Assembly (NCBI GenBank): GCA_028023455.1
Contig: JAQFVV010012530.1
Location: forward strand, 992,001 to 1,056,000
Origin: Epiperipatus broadwayi
Lineage: Eukaryota > Onychophora > Udeonychophora > Euonychophora > Peripatidae
Reading direction: 5' to 3'
Length of the DNA: 64,000 nt
Shown: in pieces, positions 22,536 through 43,504 of the stretch
Layout: each line of letters starts with the position of its first letter
Numbering within the stretch: the first letter of the stretch is position 1
The notes under the pieces: model-generated
What the model was told of the DNA's origin: nothing
The model's database searches: none
Seen by the model: only the letters and a program-made list of their open reading frames with translations
Made by a program: the position numbers and the translations under genes

Positions 22536-23211
22536 TATGTGATATACAGGAAGTATATAATCCTGTCAAGTCTCTTGTCTTTCTTTCATCAATAATGAAA
22601 CAATTATATTACTGAAATTTTAAATTATGGAGGAGTTTAATTTCAATACACAAACAATTTGGTTATAGTAATTTATGTAATGGTGAACAAATTAGCAATG
22701 ATGAAAAATTTAAATGTAATCATAAATTTAATACCTTGACTGATAATACATATATATATATATAGATTTATAATGTAAACTGATCGATTGATGTTGAGGG
22801 TCAGAGATGGAAATGTAATTATCAAATCTTATGAAAAATAAAAATGGATACTTATTTTGTGGATCCCAAATATGGTTTCAGTTTTAAAATATATATTTTT
22901 TCACCTCTTTATAAATTTAAAAAAAAAAAAAAATTGTTTCAAAAGAACAGTAAATAATTAGTCTATCAAATATATTTAATCTGAAACTTGACAGGAATAT
23001 GTATGCCCTTACAAAATTGAATAGCAGAAAGAATTCTGAAAAAGACTGTCAGACAATCAAAACTGTAAAATATTTTTGGAAGTTTAAAATAATAAAATAT
23101 TATATTTGCAGTGTGTGAGTTTGTGCTGTGTTAATATTAATGTAGCTGAAACAGGTACAACTTCCTAAGCAAACCAATTAAATCACAACAATCCATTCAC
23201 AAATCTTGTAA
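22536..23211. other. Intronic sequence, nothing recognised
   Basis: AT-rich intron with (TA)n near 22749-22764, an A run near 22919-22932 and an A15-16 run at about 23210-23225, which passes directly into the (AAT)n tract. Confidence 0.4.
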
Positions 23212-23223
23212 AAAAAAAAAAAA

Positions 23224-30359
<7,136 letters not shown>

Positions 30360-30367
30360 CATAATAA

Positions 30368-33300
30368 GGTCGTGTTTTGCAGACCGTACTGTGGCCGTCA
30401 GAGGGCGCGGCGACATCATCAACAACCGGCCTGAAAATGGCAAGTGATAAATTTTTTTACAAAACGCCTCAAAATCGACAAATAAAAATGCCTAAGGCAA
30501 TATATGTACAGCAAATAAAGCGAAAACTACAAATTAAAATTAAATTAAAGAAAATGCTACAAAATTCAAATAATAAAAAAAAAAAATCATGAAAATTGCA
30601 TTATTAGCTATACCCCCCCCCCCAAAATCAAAAAAACGCCTCAAAATCGACAAATAAAAATGCCTCAGACAATATATGTATAGAAAATACATCGAAAACA
30701 ACAAATTTTAAAAAAATTAAAGAAAATGCTACAAACTTCAAATAATAAAAAAAAAAAATCATGAAAATTGCATTATTAGCTATACCCCCCCCCCCCCCCA
30801 AAATCAAAAAACGCCTCAAAATAGACAAATAAAAATGCCTCAGACAATATATGTATAGAAAATACATCGAAAACAACAAATTTTAAAAAAATTAAAGAAA
30901 ATGCTACAAACGTCAACTAATAAAAAAAAAAATCATGAAGATTCTATCAAGAGATATACCTCCCTCCACAATCTGACAATTCACAAAACATGGCGGCAAA
31001 AAAAGCGGGAAAATACGAAAAAATCAAATCATTTATTTTCAACATAAATATGCATTTAAGTTCATATTAAAAAGCAATTCAACCAACTGATCAAAACGTA
31101 ACACAGATTAATACGTAATAACTAATAAAAAATAAGCAGAAAATGTTATAAAATGCAAATTATAAAAAAAATAGGTACAACAGTCCCTCCCCCCTACAAT
31201 CTGGACATTCAGAAGGAAGCATGGCGGCCAAAAATAGCGGATCGGATCAAATTATTTACCTTCAACATAAATATGCATCTAAATTGATATAGAAAAGCAA
31301 TTAATTGTTCTCTGGCTTTCAAATTAATGCATATGTAAATGGAGCAGTAATATTTAAATAATCAAAAAGCAATCATTCCCGACTAATCAAAACGTAATAA
31401 ATGGTATCAATATTTTAAGATTGTTTAAGTAACAGACCTAATAAGAATTCATATCATATATTAATACGTAGTAAGTAAATAAATAGAATTATAGTAAGTT
31501 TAAAAGAGAAGATGGAAATATTACTTTGTTGCATTTTTTTTTGTTCAAGAAATTGTTTTTCACCGTTATATAGATTAAATCACATATGACTATCCCCTTC
31601 CCCCATTTAGTGACTTTTCTAAAACTAAGAACTCGTAACACAGATTAATACGTACTAAGTGATTAAATATGGCAACAACGGACTAATTTTTATAAAATGT
31701 ACTAAATCTTATGAATATTTAAAAAATCAAACACTATCTGCACATGTGCTGTGCATTATTTAAGTAATAGATATAATAACTCAACACAGATTAATACAGT
31801 ACATAGTAAGAAAGTTTAAAAAAGAAAGTGGCAAAAATTACCTTGTTCCAAATTCGGTTCAGAGCCATGATGTTCTGCAAAATGTAGCTTTGCTGGTAAA
31901 TTTCTTAACACTTTTAGCAATGATAAGATCGGCAGATTAAAAAAACTGATCTCACAGAAGGTATCTAGAAACACTAGCAATTATTTAAATCAAGTTATGC
32001 ACACATATATAATATCCCAATTCATTTTAAAAATAATAAACAATTGTCCACTATATTCATATTATTTTCAATTATGTTTTTATTTAAACAAAGTTGCAAG
32101 TTCATCTACATTTTTTTAATGAAATATTCTCTCCCTCCCTCCCCTTTACTGGACAGCAAAAAATACTGTAAATACTTTTAAAAGAAAAGTCTTTCAACAT
32201 CAAATTATTTATCTTTGAAGCAATTAATTGTTATCTGGCTTTCAAATTATGACATATGTAAATTGATCAATAATATTTAAATAATAATCAATGTAAAAAA
32301 GGAATACAAAACATAATTACCAAAGTCTTTCGGAAAAGATTTTAACACTAAGAGCAAATATGGCAGAAATTAGCGTGAAAAAAAAGTTTTGAGTTAAAAT
32401 TTGCGCATATCTAATGTTGTATTCTTTCCATCAAAAAATAATCCTAATTAAGTTTGTCAAAAAATATACATTATCCCAACAACTTGTATTTCTAGCAATA
32501 CAAAATAATTAACACGTCAAAATAGAACTAAGCTGGTATTTCAAAACTCTACTTTAGCTACATTTTAAGTAAATTTGTTAGCTTTGGAAATGATATTTTT
32601 GATGTAGAATCTCTATTACGTCATATTTCATTTCACAGTTTGTTCTTTCAAAATTAAAGTGCATACTATAAAAGAAGGATGACCGGAAATTATTTTTGTA
32701 TCATGACTCAATAGAGATTTGACATCAAAAATATCATTTCCAAAGCTAACAAATTTACTTAAAATGTAGCTAAAGTAGAGTTTTGAAATACCAGCTTTGT
32801 TCTATTTTGACGTGTTAATTATTTTGTATTGCTAGAAATACAAGTTGTTGGGATAATGTATATTTTTTGACAAACTTAATTAGGATTATTTTTTGATGGA
32901 AGAATACAATATTAGATATGCGCAAATTTTAACTCAAAACTTTTTTTTTCACGCTAATTTCTGCCATATTTGCTCTTAGTGTTAAAATCTTTTCCGAAAG
33001 ACTTTGGTAATTATGTTTTGTATTCCTTTTTTACATTGATTATTATTTAAATATTATTGATCAATTTACATATGTCATAATTTGAAAGCCAGATAACAAT
33101 TAATTGCTTCAAAGATAAATAATTTGATGTTGAAAGACTTTTCTTTTAAAAGTATTTACAGTATTTTTTGCTGTCCAGTAAAGGGGAGGGAGGGAGAGAA
33201 TATTTCATTAAAAAAATGTAGATGAACTTGCAACTTTGTTTAAATAAAAACATAATTGAAAATAATATGAATATAGTGGACAATTGTTTATTATTTTTAA

Positions 33301-35353
33301 AATGAATTGGGATATTATATATGTGTGCATAACTTGATTTAAATAATTGCTAGTGTTTCTAGATACCTTCTGTTAAATAATTTTTTTAATCTGCTGAAAT
33401 TATCATTGCTAAAAGTGTTAAGAAATTTACCAGCAAAGCTACATTTTGCAGAACATCATGGCTCTGAACCGAATTTGGAACAAGGTAATTTTTGCCACTT
33501 TCTTTTTTAAACTTTCTTACTATGTACTGTATTAATCTGTGTTGAGTTATTATATCTATTACTTAAATAATGCACAGCACATGTGCAGATAGTGTTTGAT
33601 TTTTTAAATATTCATAAGATTTAGTACATTTTATAAAAATTAGTCCGTTGTTGCCATATTTAATCACTTAGTACGTATTAATCTGTGTTACGAGTTCTTA
33701 GTTTTAGAAAAGTCACTAAATGGGGGAAGGGGATAGTCATATGTGATTTAATCTATATAACGGTGAAAAACAATTTCTTGAACAAAAAAAAATGCAACAA
33801 AGTAATATTTCCATCTTCTCTTTTAAACTTACTATAATTCTATTTATTTACTTACTACGTATTAATATATGATATGAATTCTTATTAGGTCTGTTACTTA
33901 AACAATCTTAAAATATTGATACCATTTATTACGTTTTGATTAGTGGGGAGGGGTGTGATTTAATCTATATAACGGTGAAAAACAATTTCTTGAACAAAAA
34001 AAAATGCAACAAAGTAATATTTCCATCTTCTCTTTTAAACTTACTATAATTCTATTTATTTACTTACTACGTATTAATATATGATATGAATTCTTATTAG
34101 GTCTGTTACTTAAACAATCTTAAAATATTGATACCATTTATTACGTTTTGATTAGTGGGGAGGGGTCGGGAATGATTGCTTTTTGATTATTTAAATATTA
34201 CTGCTCCATTTACATATGCATTAATTTGAAAGCCAGAGAACAATTAATTGCTTTTCTATATCAATTTAGATGCATATTTATGTTGAAGGTAAATAATTTG
34301 ATCCCCGCTATTTTTGGCCGCCATGCTTCCTTCTGAATGTCCAGATTGTAGGGGGGAGGGACTGTTGTACCTATTTTTTTTATAATTTGCATTTTATAAC
34401 ATTTTCTGCTTATTTTTTATTAGTTATTACGTATTAATCTGTGTTACGTTTTGATCAGTTGGTTGAATTGCTTTTTAATATGAACTTAGATGCATATTTA
34501 TGTTGAAAATAAATGATTTGATTTTTTCGTATTTTCCCGCTTTTTTTTGCCGCCATGTTTTGTGAATTGTCAGATTGTGGAGGGAGGTATATCTCTTGAT
34601 AGAATCTTCATGATTTTTTTTTTTTATTAGTTGAATTTTGTAGCATTTTCTTTAATTTTTTTAAAATTTGTTGTTTTCGATGTATTTTCTATACATATAT
34701 TGTCTGAGGCATTTTTATTTGTCGATTTTGAGGCGTTTTTTTGATTTTGGGGGGGGGGGGATATAGCTAATAATGCAATTTTCATGATTTTTTTTTTTAT
34801 TATTTGAAGTTTGTAGCATTTTCTTTAATTTTTTTAAAATTTGTTGTTTTCGATGTATTTTCTATACATATATTGTCTGAGGCATTTTTATTTGTCGATT
34901 TTGAGGCGTTTTTTTGATTTTTTTGGGGGGGGGGGGGATATAGCTAATAATGCAATTTTCATGATTTTTTTTTTTATTATCTGAAGTTTGTAGCATTTTC
35001 TTTAATTTTTTTAAAATTTGTTGTTTTCGATGTATTTTCTATACATATATTGTCTGAGGCATTTTTATTTGTCGATTTTGAGGCGTTTTTTTGATTTTGG
35101 GGGGGGGGTATAGCTAATAATGCAATTTTCATGATTTTTTTTTTTTATTATTTGAATTTTGTAGCATTTTCTTTAATTTAATTTTAATTTGTAGTTTTCG
35201 CTTTATTTGCTGTACATATATTGCCTTAGGCATTTTTATTTGTCGATTTTGAGGCGTTTTGTAAAAAAATTTATCACTTGCCATTTTCAGGCCGGTTGTT
35301 GATGATGTCGCCGCGCCCTCTGACGGCCACAGTACGGTCTGCAAAACACGACC
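30368..35353. mobile_element. Giant foldback element with 2.2-2.6 kb inverted arms and 8-bp target duplication
   Basis: The element starts GGTCGTGTTTTGCAGACC (30368) and ends with the exact reverse complement (35353). The left arm is about 30368-32618, the right arm about 32709-35353, with a loop of about 90 bp around 32619-32708. The flanking sequence is CATAATAA on both sides (30360-30367 and 35354-35361), an 8-bp target duplication. The outer 90 bp are unusually GC-rich (GTGGCCGTCAGAGGGCGCGG). Each arm then holds tandem units of about 165-175 bp (AAAACGCCTCAAAATCGACA and onward, ending in poly-C): three on the left, four on the right. The right arm also has a 212-bp tandem duplication (33745-34168) present once on the left. 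There is no convincing reading frame; the same 70-codon stretch near both tips is an A-rich by-product. Long arms and 8-bp duplication are compatible with Merlin, MULE-foldback, P or an unnamed group; the ends are not hAT-like. Confidence 0.92.
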
Positions 35354-35354
35354 C

Positions 35355-35449
<95 letters not shown>
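35355..35449. repeat. (AAT)n microsatellite, tract 3, about 31 units
   Basis: A 95-bp uninterrupted ATA/AAT array. Its left edge forms part of the target duplication of the foldback element. Its right edge passes into the AATTC repeats at the 3' end of a minus-strand LINE. Confidence 0.97.
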
Positions 35450-37262
35450 TCAATTCAATTCAATTCATTTATTTACCGTACAAAACTACAGCATAAAGCC
35501 AATTACAGTATTGCACCATAACAAATATATAAATACATAAATGAGTTTAAATGACAAATTATTAATATAATTATGTGCCATATTTCAATAAAAGATAATT
35601 AACACATTTAAAAATCTAAAGTAAAATTAAATATCAGCATATAAACAATTATTATTAAAACATTAATAATAACAAATAAATAAAAGGGATAAATATAAAG
35701 CGCGTAACAAAATAATAATAATAATAAAACAATTTAACATATATATATATAAACAAAATCAAGTTAAACCAATCAAATATGACATTTAAATTTAATAACA
35801 TAACAAAATTGATTATAATCTAAATTGAAGTAATTATTATTACTACAAATCTGATTATATAAATATGGCAGTCTAAATAAAGGAGAAAATCTAAGAACAT
35901 TGGAATGACAAGTTTTAATGTAACAAACAGAAGCAGACCGAGTATCATGCACATGAGATCTAATTACAACAGTAGAAATTGTGTCAGATAAAAGAACTAT
36001 TTTATTAACAAGTTTATAAAGATATTTAAGATCTCTATATTGTCTTCTAGAAGAAAGATGAACAACAGTTTTATTTCCCAAAGAAACATATTTAAAAAAC
36101 TTATTACTCACTGATTGTAATAAGTTACATCCCTGTTTAAGAGCTAGGATTCCAAATGACTGAACAATATTCAATGATGGGAAGAACCAATGATAAAAAT
36201 AATTTAAATTTTGTATCACCACTGAAATGATGACCAAACCTTAGAATAGTACCTATAATTTTTAAAGCTTTACCAATAATCATTTCCAAATGAGGAAGAA
36301 AGGATCCATTACTAGAAAATATAACTCCCAAATCTTTTTGGGATTCAACAGAAATAATTTTGTGACAATTAATAAAATAAGAAAAATGCAAAACTTCAGA
36401 TTTTTTAGAATACGAGACTAAGGAACATTTACTGAAATTAACAATCATATTATTTAAATCACACCAAGCACTAAAATTATCTATATCCTTTTGAAGAAGA
36501 GTGCAATCAAACACAGATGTGATTCTTCTAAAGATTTTACAGTCATCTGCATAGCACAAAAGATAAGAAGATTTTAAGCAATCCTTAAGGTCATTCATAT
36601 AAATGTTAAAAAGCATAGGTGCTAAAATACTACCCTGAGGAACTCCAAAATTACATTTAAACTTAGATGAAATAGTATTATTAAATTTAATATATGCAGT
36701 ACGACCATGAAGAAAGGATTGAAACCAATAAACAAGCTTAGTAGAAAAACCCATTTGATATAATTTGCGAAGAAGAATACTGTGGTCTACTTCCGATCGG
36801 AAAAGCTTTTGATAAATCAAAATAAACAACATCAAGTCTCTGCTGGTCCTCAATTGCATGAGCTATATGATCATAAATTGTTAACAAATTAGTTTCTACG
36901 GATCTATTAGGTATAAAACCATGCTGTGAAGAAGAAATGAGTTTACTAACATCTAAAATAATTTTATTATAAACACACCTCTCAAAAATTCTAGCAATAG
37001 TATGTAAAACAAAAATAGGTCTATAGTTATTAAGACAATCACGTGAACCATTCTTAAAAATTGGGACCATTTTGGCACACTTAAGCACATTAGGAAAAAC
37101 ACAAGAATTCAGTGATAAATTAAAAATAAATGCAAGAGGAACTGCAATAAATTCAGCTAGCCCTTTGTAAATAAATGAAGGAATAGTATCAATTCCCAAA
37201 CTAGAATGAATTTTAAGTCGCTTAATAGCCATAACAACATCATCCTTAGAAATATGGTTGTC
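35450..37262 (-). mobile_element. Minus-strand LINE with GAATT-repeat tail, 5'-truncated into (AAT)n
   Basis: A non-LTR retrotransposon of the Jockey/CR1-like broad group, read right to left. The 5' edge is cut by the (AAT)n tract at 37263, inside the N-terminal part of the reverse transcriptase. The 3' end (35450-35466) is a GAATT repeat of about four units that passes directly into (ATT)n. Between 35470 and 35770 lies a non-coding 3' region. No endonuclease or ORF1 is present. Its orientation is opposite to the two LINEs at 23.7-30.4 kb, so the same microsatellite is seen from the other strand. Confidence 0.85.
35773..37262 (-). pseudogene. Reverse transcriptase of the minus-strand LINE, frameshifted
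   Basis: Three overlapping frames (37262-36738, 36859-36137, 36237-35773) cover the reverse transcriptase and C-terminal region. Read in order: IDNHISKDDVVMAIKRLK, then SSLGIDTIPSFIYKGL, LNNYRPIFVLHTIARIFE, SSQHGFIPNRSVETNLL and motif A VYFDLSKAF. A frameshift near 36800 follows, then motif B FGVPQGSILAPMLFNIYMND, catalytic LCYADDCKIF (both aspartates kept), KDLGVIFSSNGSFLPH and LVLPIIEYCSVIWNP. A second frameshift near 36180 leads to the C-terminus. The upstream methionine and isoleucine run in this frame is only microsatellite and not protein. Inactive. Confidence 0.85.
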
Positions 37263-37880
<618 letters not shown>

Positions 37881-37883
37881 TAA

Positions 37884-40800
37884 CACAACAGAATTTTATA
37901 AAGAACATTCAGAATTGTAAGAAAATGAAAATTAATAATATAACCATTTATAATAATATGATTAGAGAGGAAAAGTGGTGAAGGTTGTACTGTATCCTCC
38001 AGGGGCATGTTAAAATACTAGCTGGTTCACATCCATAATAAAGAAAACAACAAGGAAAGAATGAAGGTTTATTTACTCATAATAAATAATAAAATATATA
38101 TATAACTGAATGAAAACCAAACATAAATCTTCTGAGACGATAGTCTATATTTGAAGAACATATTTGTCAATGTGTAATATTTCTATACACTCACACTAAT
38201 ACACAAGCATACTTAACATCTGCCATTTTATATTGTGTGCCTTCTACTTAATTTGAATTAATTAGCATATATTTAAGAGCTCAGCACATGCTTAACATGT
38301 ACATTTTTTAGAGTGAATACAATGAAGGATAATTATCCAAGTGTTTTGCAGTAACAATTACACCAGTAAATATTTTTAATTATACAAAATAATATATCAA
38401 ATACTTCTGTTATTATAAAAATAAATCACAATATAACAATACAACTATTGTACAAAACAGAAATTATACAATTAATCAATGTATATATATATTGTAACCT
38501 CTGTCCTCTTCACTTATTCACTTTATTAGATTTATAATTGCCCAGGCGCCAATTCTATACAAGATAGAATAAAATTTATAATTGTAAATTGCTTTTAAAC
38601 TTATTTAAAAGATTCTTATATTGTAATTATTCTATGGCTTAGCTCAGTTGAGGTTATAGGATATGGTCTTCATATAGGATGCAAATAAGAGTAATAAAAC
38701 ATTTATGGATAACAATTCTGTAACACTAATTTAATCATATGCCACACGTTTATTTAATTATAAAACTATTGCAAAATTATCAATTATCATATTTAATATA
38801 GGATAGATAATGATGAGGGTCAGGTACCTTTTATATCCACATCACCATCTATTCTAAGCAAAGTAAAATATATTATTAGCACTGTAATATGGTGATTTAT
38901 CATCTCCAGACAGATTAAATAATTTGACTTCTACTGGCAAATCTATACATTCTAGGGCTGTTATGTTAAGCATATGTGTGTGTGTGGAAATGGAGAATCA
39001 AACGTATATAATCAAGCAATTCATATGGGCTATTAATTCAATAAAACATTTATTAGAAATAAATGACAAAATAAATAATAAATAAACAAAAAAAAAAATA
39101 TTATTTTATGCACCTTTCTAACCAATTACATTTCTTCTACAGTAAAACCAAAATTGACTAATATTTAATATATGAATCATATATTTTCGAATATGTGTGC
39201 TTTTATAATATCATAAATATAATGTATTTTTAAAACATACTTTTTATTAGCTTATTTATAAAACTTGGATGATGCCATAAATCAATCATCATTTATACAT
39301 ATTATAAAAATTTATACAACACTTATCTGTTATAATCAGTGTATATCATCTAACATTAACTATACAAAATAAAGAAAGGCAGGGGAAAACAATAGCCAAA
39401 CACTTACACCTATATACGTGAGGGTTAAATAATATCTCCAAACTCAATCTAAATAATCTAATCGTCCCTTGACCTTTTCTACCTCCAACTACACCCAATA
39501 CACTTCCTACATAAACAGACTTATAACAGACAAGGTTTTAATTCTTTATTTATTTTAAATAAACTTCATTAACAAAATTGAAGCATAATAAATACAATTT
39601 TTTTTTAAAATAATAATTTATAGCATCACGCACACATCCGAATATCTATAATCACCTATAATATAATTTCTAGATCATACAAAATAATAGATTATCATAT
39701 TATAATAATATGAAGTTACATTTTTTTTTTTTAAAAGAAAACAAAAAAAAAAAAAATTGGTTGTACATCTGTTGTAATCAATAATGAAAAATACTTATCA
39801 ATATCCCATCATTACATGTTAAGTTTTTTTAAAAAATTTGAAAGTTGAAAGAAACATACATATCACTTTCAAAGACAACAGTAAATTATAACATAAAAAA
39901 AAAATGTCTATCCGATTGTTAAAGCATAATTTGTTAAGAATGACAATAGTTTTTTTTTTTTTTTTATCCTAGAATTCTGTGATAGGCGTTATAATAACAT
40001 TTGCATGCATTGGAATTATTTTATTATATATGCGCGAATAGCAAAGTTATACAGTATAAAATTATCCTCTTGATATAAGATTAAATAGATAAACTCTTTC
40101 ATTTTAAATTTTATTTTGCAGAATATTGATAGAAAATTCTTAAAATTGAAAATCAAGCGTTTAATTATAGCATTTAATAAGAAAATTTTAGCTAGCTTTA
40201 TTTTAAACAATTTTGTCATTTTAATATTATTTAGCTTTGGTAATACTTTAAAATAAATCATAATTACTTAGCTTACATAACATCCAGGCATTTTAAAGGT
40301 AGTGAATATGGATCATCTTTTGACAGAAATTTGGGGCTGGCTTCCCTCTGGGGTGTTTATCTCCTCATTTTTATATTATTCCAGTAGTATAATAGAAAAT
40401 TCTCCACAGGTATATTATCAGAATCCTCGCGATGTTTTTTTTTATTTGTTCTAATACTCTTAGAGAGTTATTGATTCTTTTAAGCTTTATTTTTTTTTAT
40501 AGCTTCTTCCTTGGAATTTTTTTATACTTTCCTTCAAGTTTTAAACTTTTTGTTTCTCTCTCTCAGGCCCTCTGTGTTCCTTATTACAATCAACTTTGGA
40601 AATGTACCAGAATTTTTGCTTATAAAATTTTAACAATACAATATTTGAATGGAATAAACATAATAATAAAAAATATCAAATATTAATTTACAAATGTTAT
40701 TCACTAATATACAAATAATCTTTATCATTTTAAACATAAGATTATGAACAATACATAATCAGTAAATAATAAATAAAATATAGAAAAGAAAATTCTAATT

Positions 40801-42020
40801 AATAATATATCTATGTATCTGCTTATTATGACATGTAAATTTTTCTACTACATACAAACATCCCTGATGTTGTTCATCCTCCTCTTTTACTACCAAACAT
40901 ATATAATCCAAAACTCTACCAATCAGTACACCCAATTAAAGTTTTAATTTTTTTAAATCTTAATTTTAACTAGCAAATTACATCACAATTCATTTTTCTC
41001 AGATAACTATCTTAAACCATTGTTAGCACAAATGTGAACTTCCCACATTTCTTCCTGGTGCCAACCTGGAAGGTCACAATATATATATATATCTGTAGAC
41101 ATACTGTATTGTAACACTGCAAACATTTAAGGTGAATAAATTTTTTGTCAAATGATGTAGATTAATTGACAAAATGTTTTTGCTGTGTATATCATACATA
41201 TAATATGGTAGATTGAAAATGTTTTGGTTTTAGAAATTATATTACAGGCAATATATCAAAACATTTTCATCTCATCTAGATTCACATAACTATCCATCAC
41301 TGTTATTTTCTGAATCTGCATAAAAATATTAATTTAAGTGCTACCTGTTTGTATCAAAATGTCAAATATTTTTGTTTCAAACCTGACATAAAAAAAAAAT
41401 CTCTTTTCCTTAACAAATTGGCAAATATTAAAATCAAAGCCCAAGTACTCACATGTGAAGCTACCTTTACAGCTAATGGAGCTTACATTACTAACATTGC
41501 TGTAATTCCAAGACAATATTTAAATCAGTAACTAAATGCTTGCAGCCGCAAATATTTTTGCATGGAGCTTTTATTAACACTGGTTGTAAATCCTAGATGT
41601 ATTAGGTACAGATATATAAAGATATTTTTCTGACTAGTCTTTTGTATTTATTTATTTTCTGGTTTTGCTTCCAATTTTATATGAATTATGGTTATATTAA
41701 TTGCTGCTATTTTCTATCTTATGCAGCAATCTTTAATGTATTTGCTTTATGGCTCCCTGCATACTCTCTTATTTCTTTTAATATTTTTTTAAAAAAAATT
41801 TTTTATATCCTTAATGAAATTTAAACTATATTTATGCAATTTGTTTTATTACTTATGTACCACTGAATTACTGTAAAGTACTAACTGCTACTCTAATAAA
41901 GAATTTATTATTAATCTATTATATATTTATTAATAAATGAATAAATGAAGTAGCTATTATCTCTTAAGTTTAATGAAATATATTACAAAATAATTAGACA
42001 TTCACATGGGGAATCAAAAG
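37884..42020. other. Intronic sequence, nothing recognised
   Basis: About 4.1 kb of AT-rich intron. Simple features only: (TA)n at 38095-38104 and 38479-38490, a GTGTGTGTGT run near 38975-38986, long A/T homopolymers near 39720-39755 and 39950-39965, and (TA)n at 41080-41092. A slightly more complex patch at 40300-40430 (GGGGCTGGCTTCCCTCTGGG) is unassigned. Short open stretches are chance. Confidence 0.4.
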
Positions 42021-42024
42021 TATT

Positions 42025-42305
42025 ATTAATAGTGATAAACCTTGCAACTAATTAAAATCATATGACATTCAAGCACCAATCGAAGCAGATTAATTCAATC
42101 AACTTTACTTTTCTCAATTGGAAAATTCTGCCAATCTCAACCCTAGCTAATAATAACAAACAATATAATAGTAATAAATCTTCCCATCATTTGTTTGAAG
42201 GCCGCATGACATTCAAGCATCAAAACAGCAATTTGATTCAATCAACCATTACTTTTTTCAATTGGGAATTCAGCCAATTTCACTCCTGGATAATGGGAAA
42301 TAAAT
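42025..42305. repeat. Diverged tandem duplication, about 135-bp unit
   Basis: Two neighbouring units share, in order, an AATAGTGATAAA/AATAGTAATAAA word, ATGACATTCAAGCA(C/T)CAA, GATTCAATCAAC-like sequence, TACTTTT(C/T)TCAATTGG and GCCAAT(C/T)TCA. The first runs from about 42025 to 42150 and the second from about 42165 to 42300. There is no coding role. Confidence 0.65.
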
Positions 42306-42309
42306 AATC

Positions 42310-43500
42310 TAGCCGAGACAACACATTGATGAACTCTGTATTTACTAATTTTGAGCATACTAGAGCAATTAAATTTAAAATATCCAGAGTAGTTTTGTGC
42401 AATGATAGAATGACAGACTTAAAAGTTTATGGTACCTATATCAAAGTCCAACTCATTTCATCAGGCACATGGACTCATGTCTCCCTATAGAACTAAACCA
42501 CTGAATTAGAAAATGTTAAACAATTAATATTTTGCAAATTTAAAATTGTCTTAAAAATTATAAGATGCACCAAGTTTCACATTAAAAATTTATTTAAAAA
42601 AAAAAATTCTTAATATCATGTACTGTTCACATCAATACCGGTGGTATTTTCATGGCAGGGTTATGGATCATATGTCAAGAACTTCTTTAGAGACATACAC
42701 ATAAGTACTATTGCATATATTAATTTTTATAACTTGGTTGCTGAAAATTTGCAAATCAAACTCTTTTGAGAATTATTATTATTAATTGTTTGATACATTA
42801 GTGGCTTAGCTCATGAACATGCAAATCTGCATTTACATGAAAAAAAATTAGGAATTGTACATGAATCTGAACGTGCTTATATTCATCTATTTCTTGAGAC
42901 ATCTATTGCAAGCTTGAATGATCCAGGGATACCAAATGGTATAGTGTATAAAACTGTCTAAAGACTGACTGCTTCCTGGCTTTTTCCCATGATAGTGAGG
43001 ACTAGAATTCAAATCTGAAACTAATGCACTGAGATATCTACCAGCTCCTTTTATTCTTTTATGCTGACTAGACAAGCTAATAAGTTTGAGTAATACAACA
43101 AAATAAAAAATGGCTGCTTGTAGATGCATAATAGAAATAGTTCCAGTTTCGAATAGTAATTTTCACCCATAAAGGCAAAACCCAGAAATTAGTGCATCTG
43201 AAGATAAGGATTTTATAGCACTATACCATCTGCTATCCAGTGATTACTTGAGTTTACAGCAGATGACTCTAGAGTAGTGAACACAACTGCTTTTAAAAAT
43301 ACACAACTAAGAATATAAGAAATCATGTGATGTTGTTGTTAGTAATAACAGATGATTATAAGTAATTATAATGTTTGTTTAAAAATTTCTGATGATGGTG
43401 CTTTAAGTGTCACACTACTTCCGTCATCTAACATTAATTGTTAAATATCTTTAGAAAAAATTCAAATTTATTTAAACTTTTGAAATACATGCACACAGGT
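42310..43500. other. Intronic sequence with possible SINE-like piece
   Basis: AT-rich intron. At 42995-43015 AGTGAGGACTAGAATTCAAATCTG resembles the B-box-like word of the tandem duplication near 16.56 kb (GAGGACTGAGTTCAAATCT). This may be the same short interspersed repeat, strongly diverged. Nothing else is recognised. Confidence 0.35.
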
Positions 43501-43504
43501 TAAT

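Noticed and set aside
30377-30592. A 70-codon frame present in both foldback arms (also 35129-35356)
   Set aside because: Present twice only because the arms are copies. Its composition is A-rich Lys/Gln/Asn without a domain, and a spacer-free terminal position is unlikely for a gene.
30368-35353. Polinton/Maverick or hAT identity for the foldback element
   Set aside because: Polintons have 6-bp duplications, AG...TC ends and many genes; hAT ends normally begin CAG. Neither fits GGTCGTG ends with an empty interior.
30360-35361. The giant palindrome as a pure assembly artefact
   Set aside because: Arms differ by repeat number and duplication, the loop is unique, and an 8-bp duplication flanks the element. 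An artefactual palindrome would be perfectly symmetrical and lack a target duplication.
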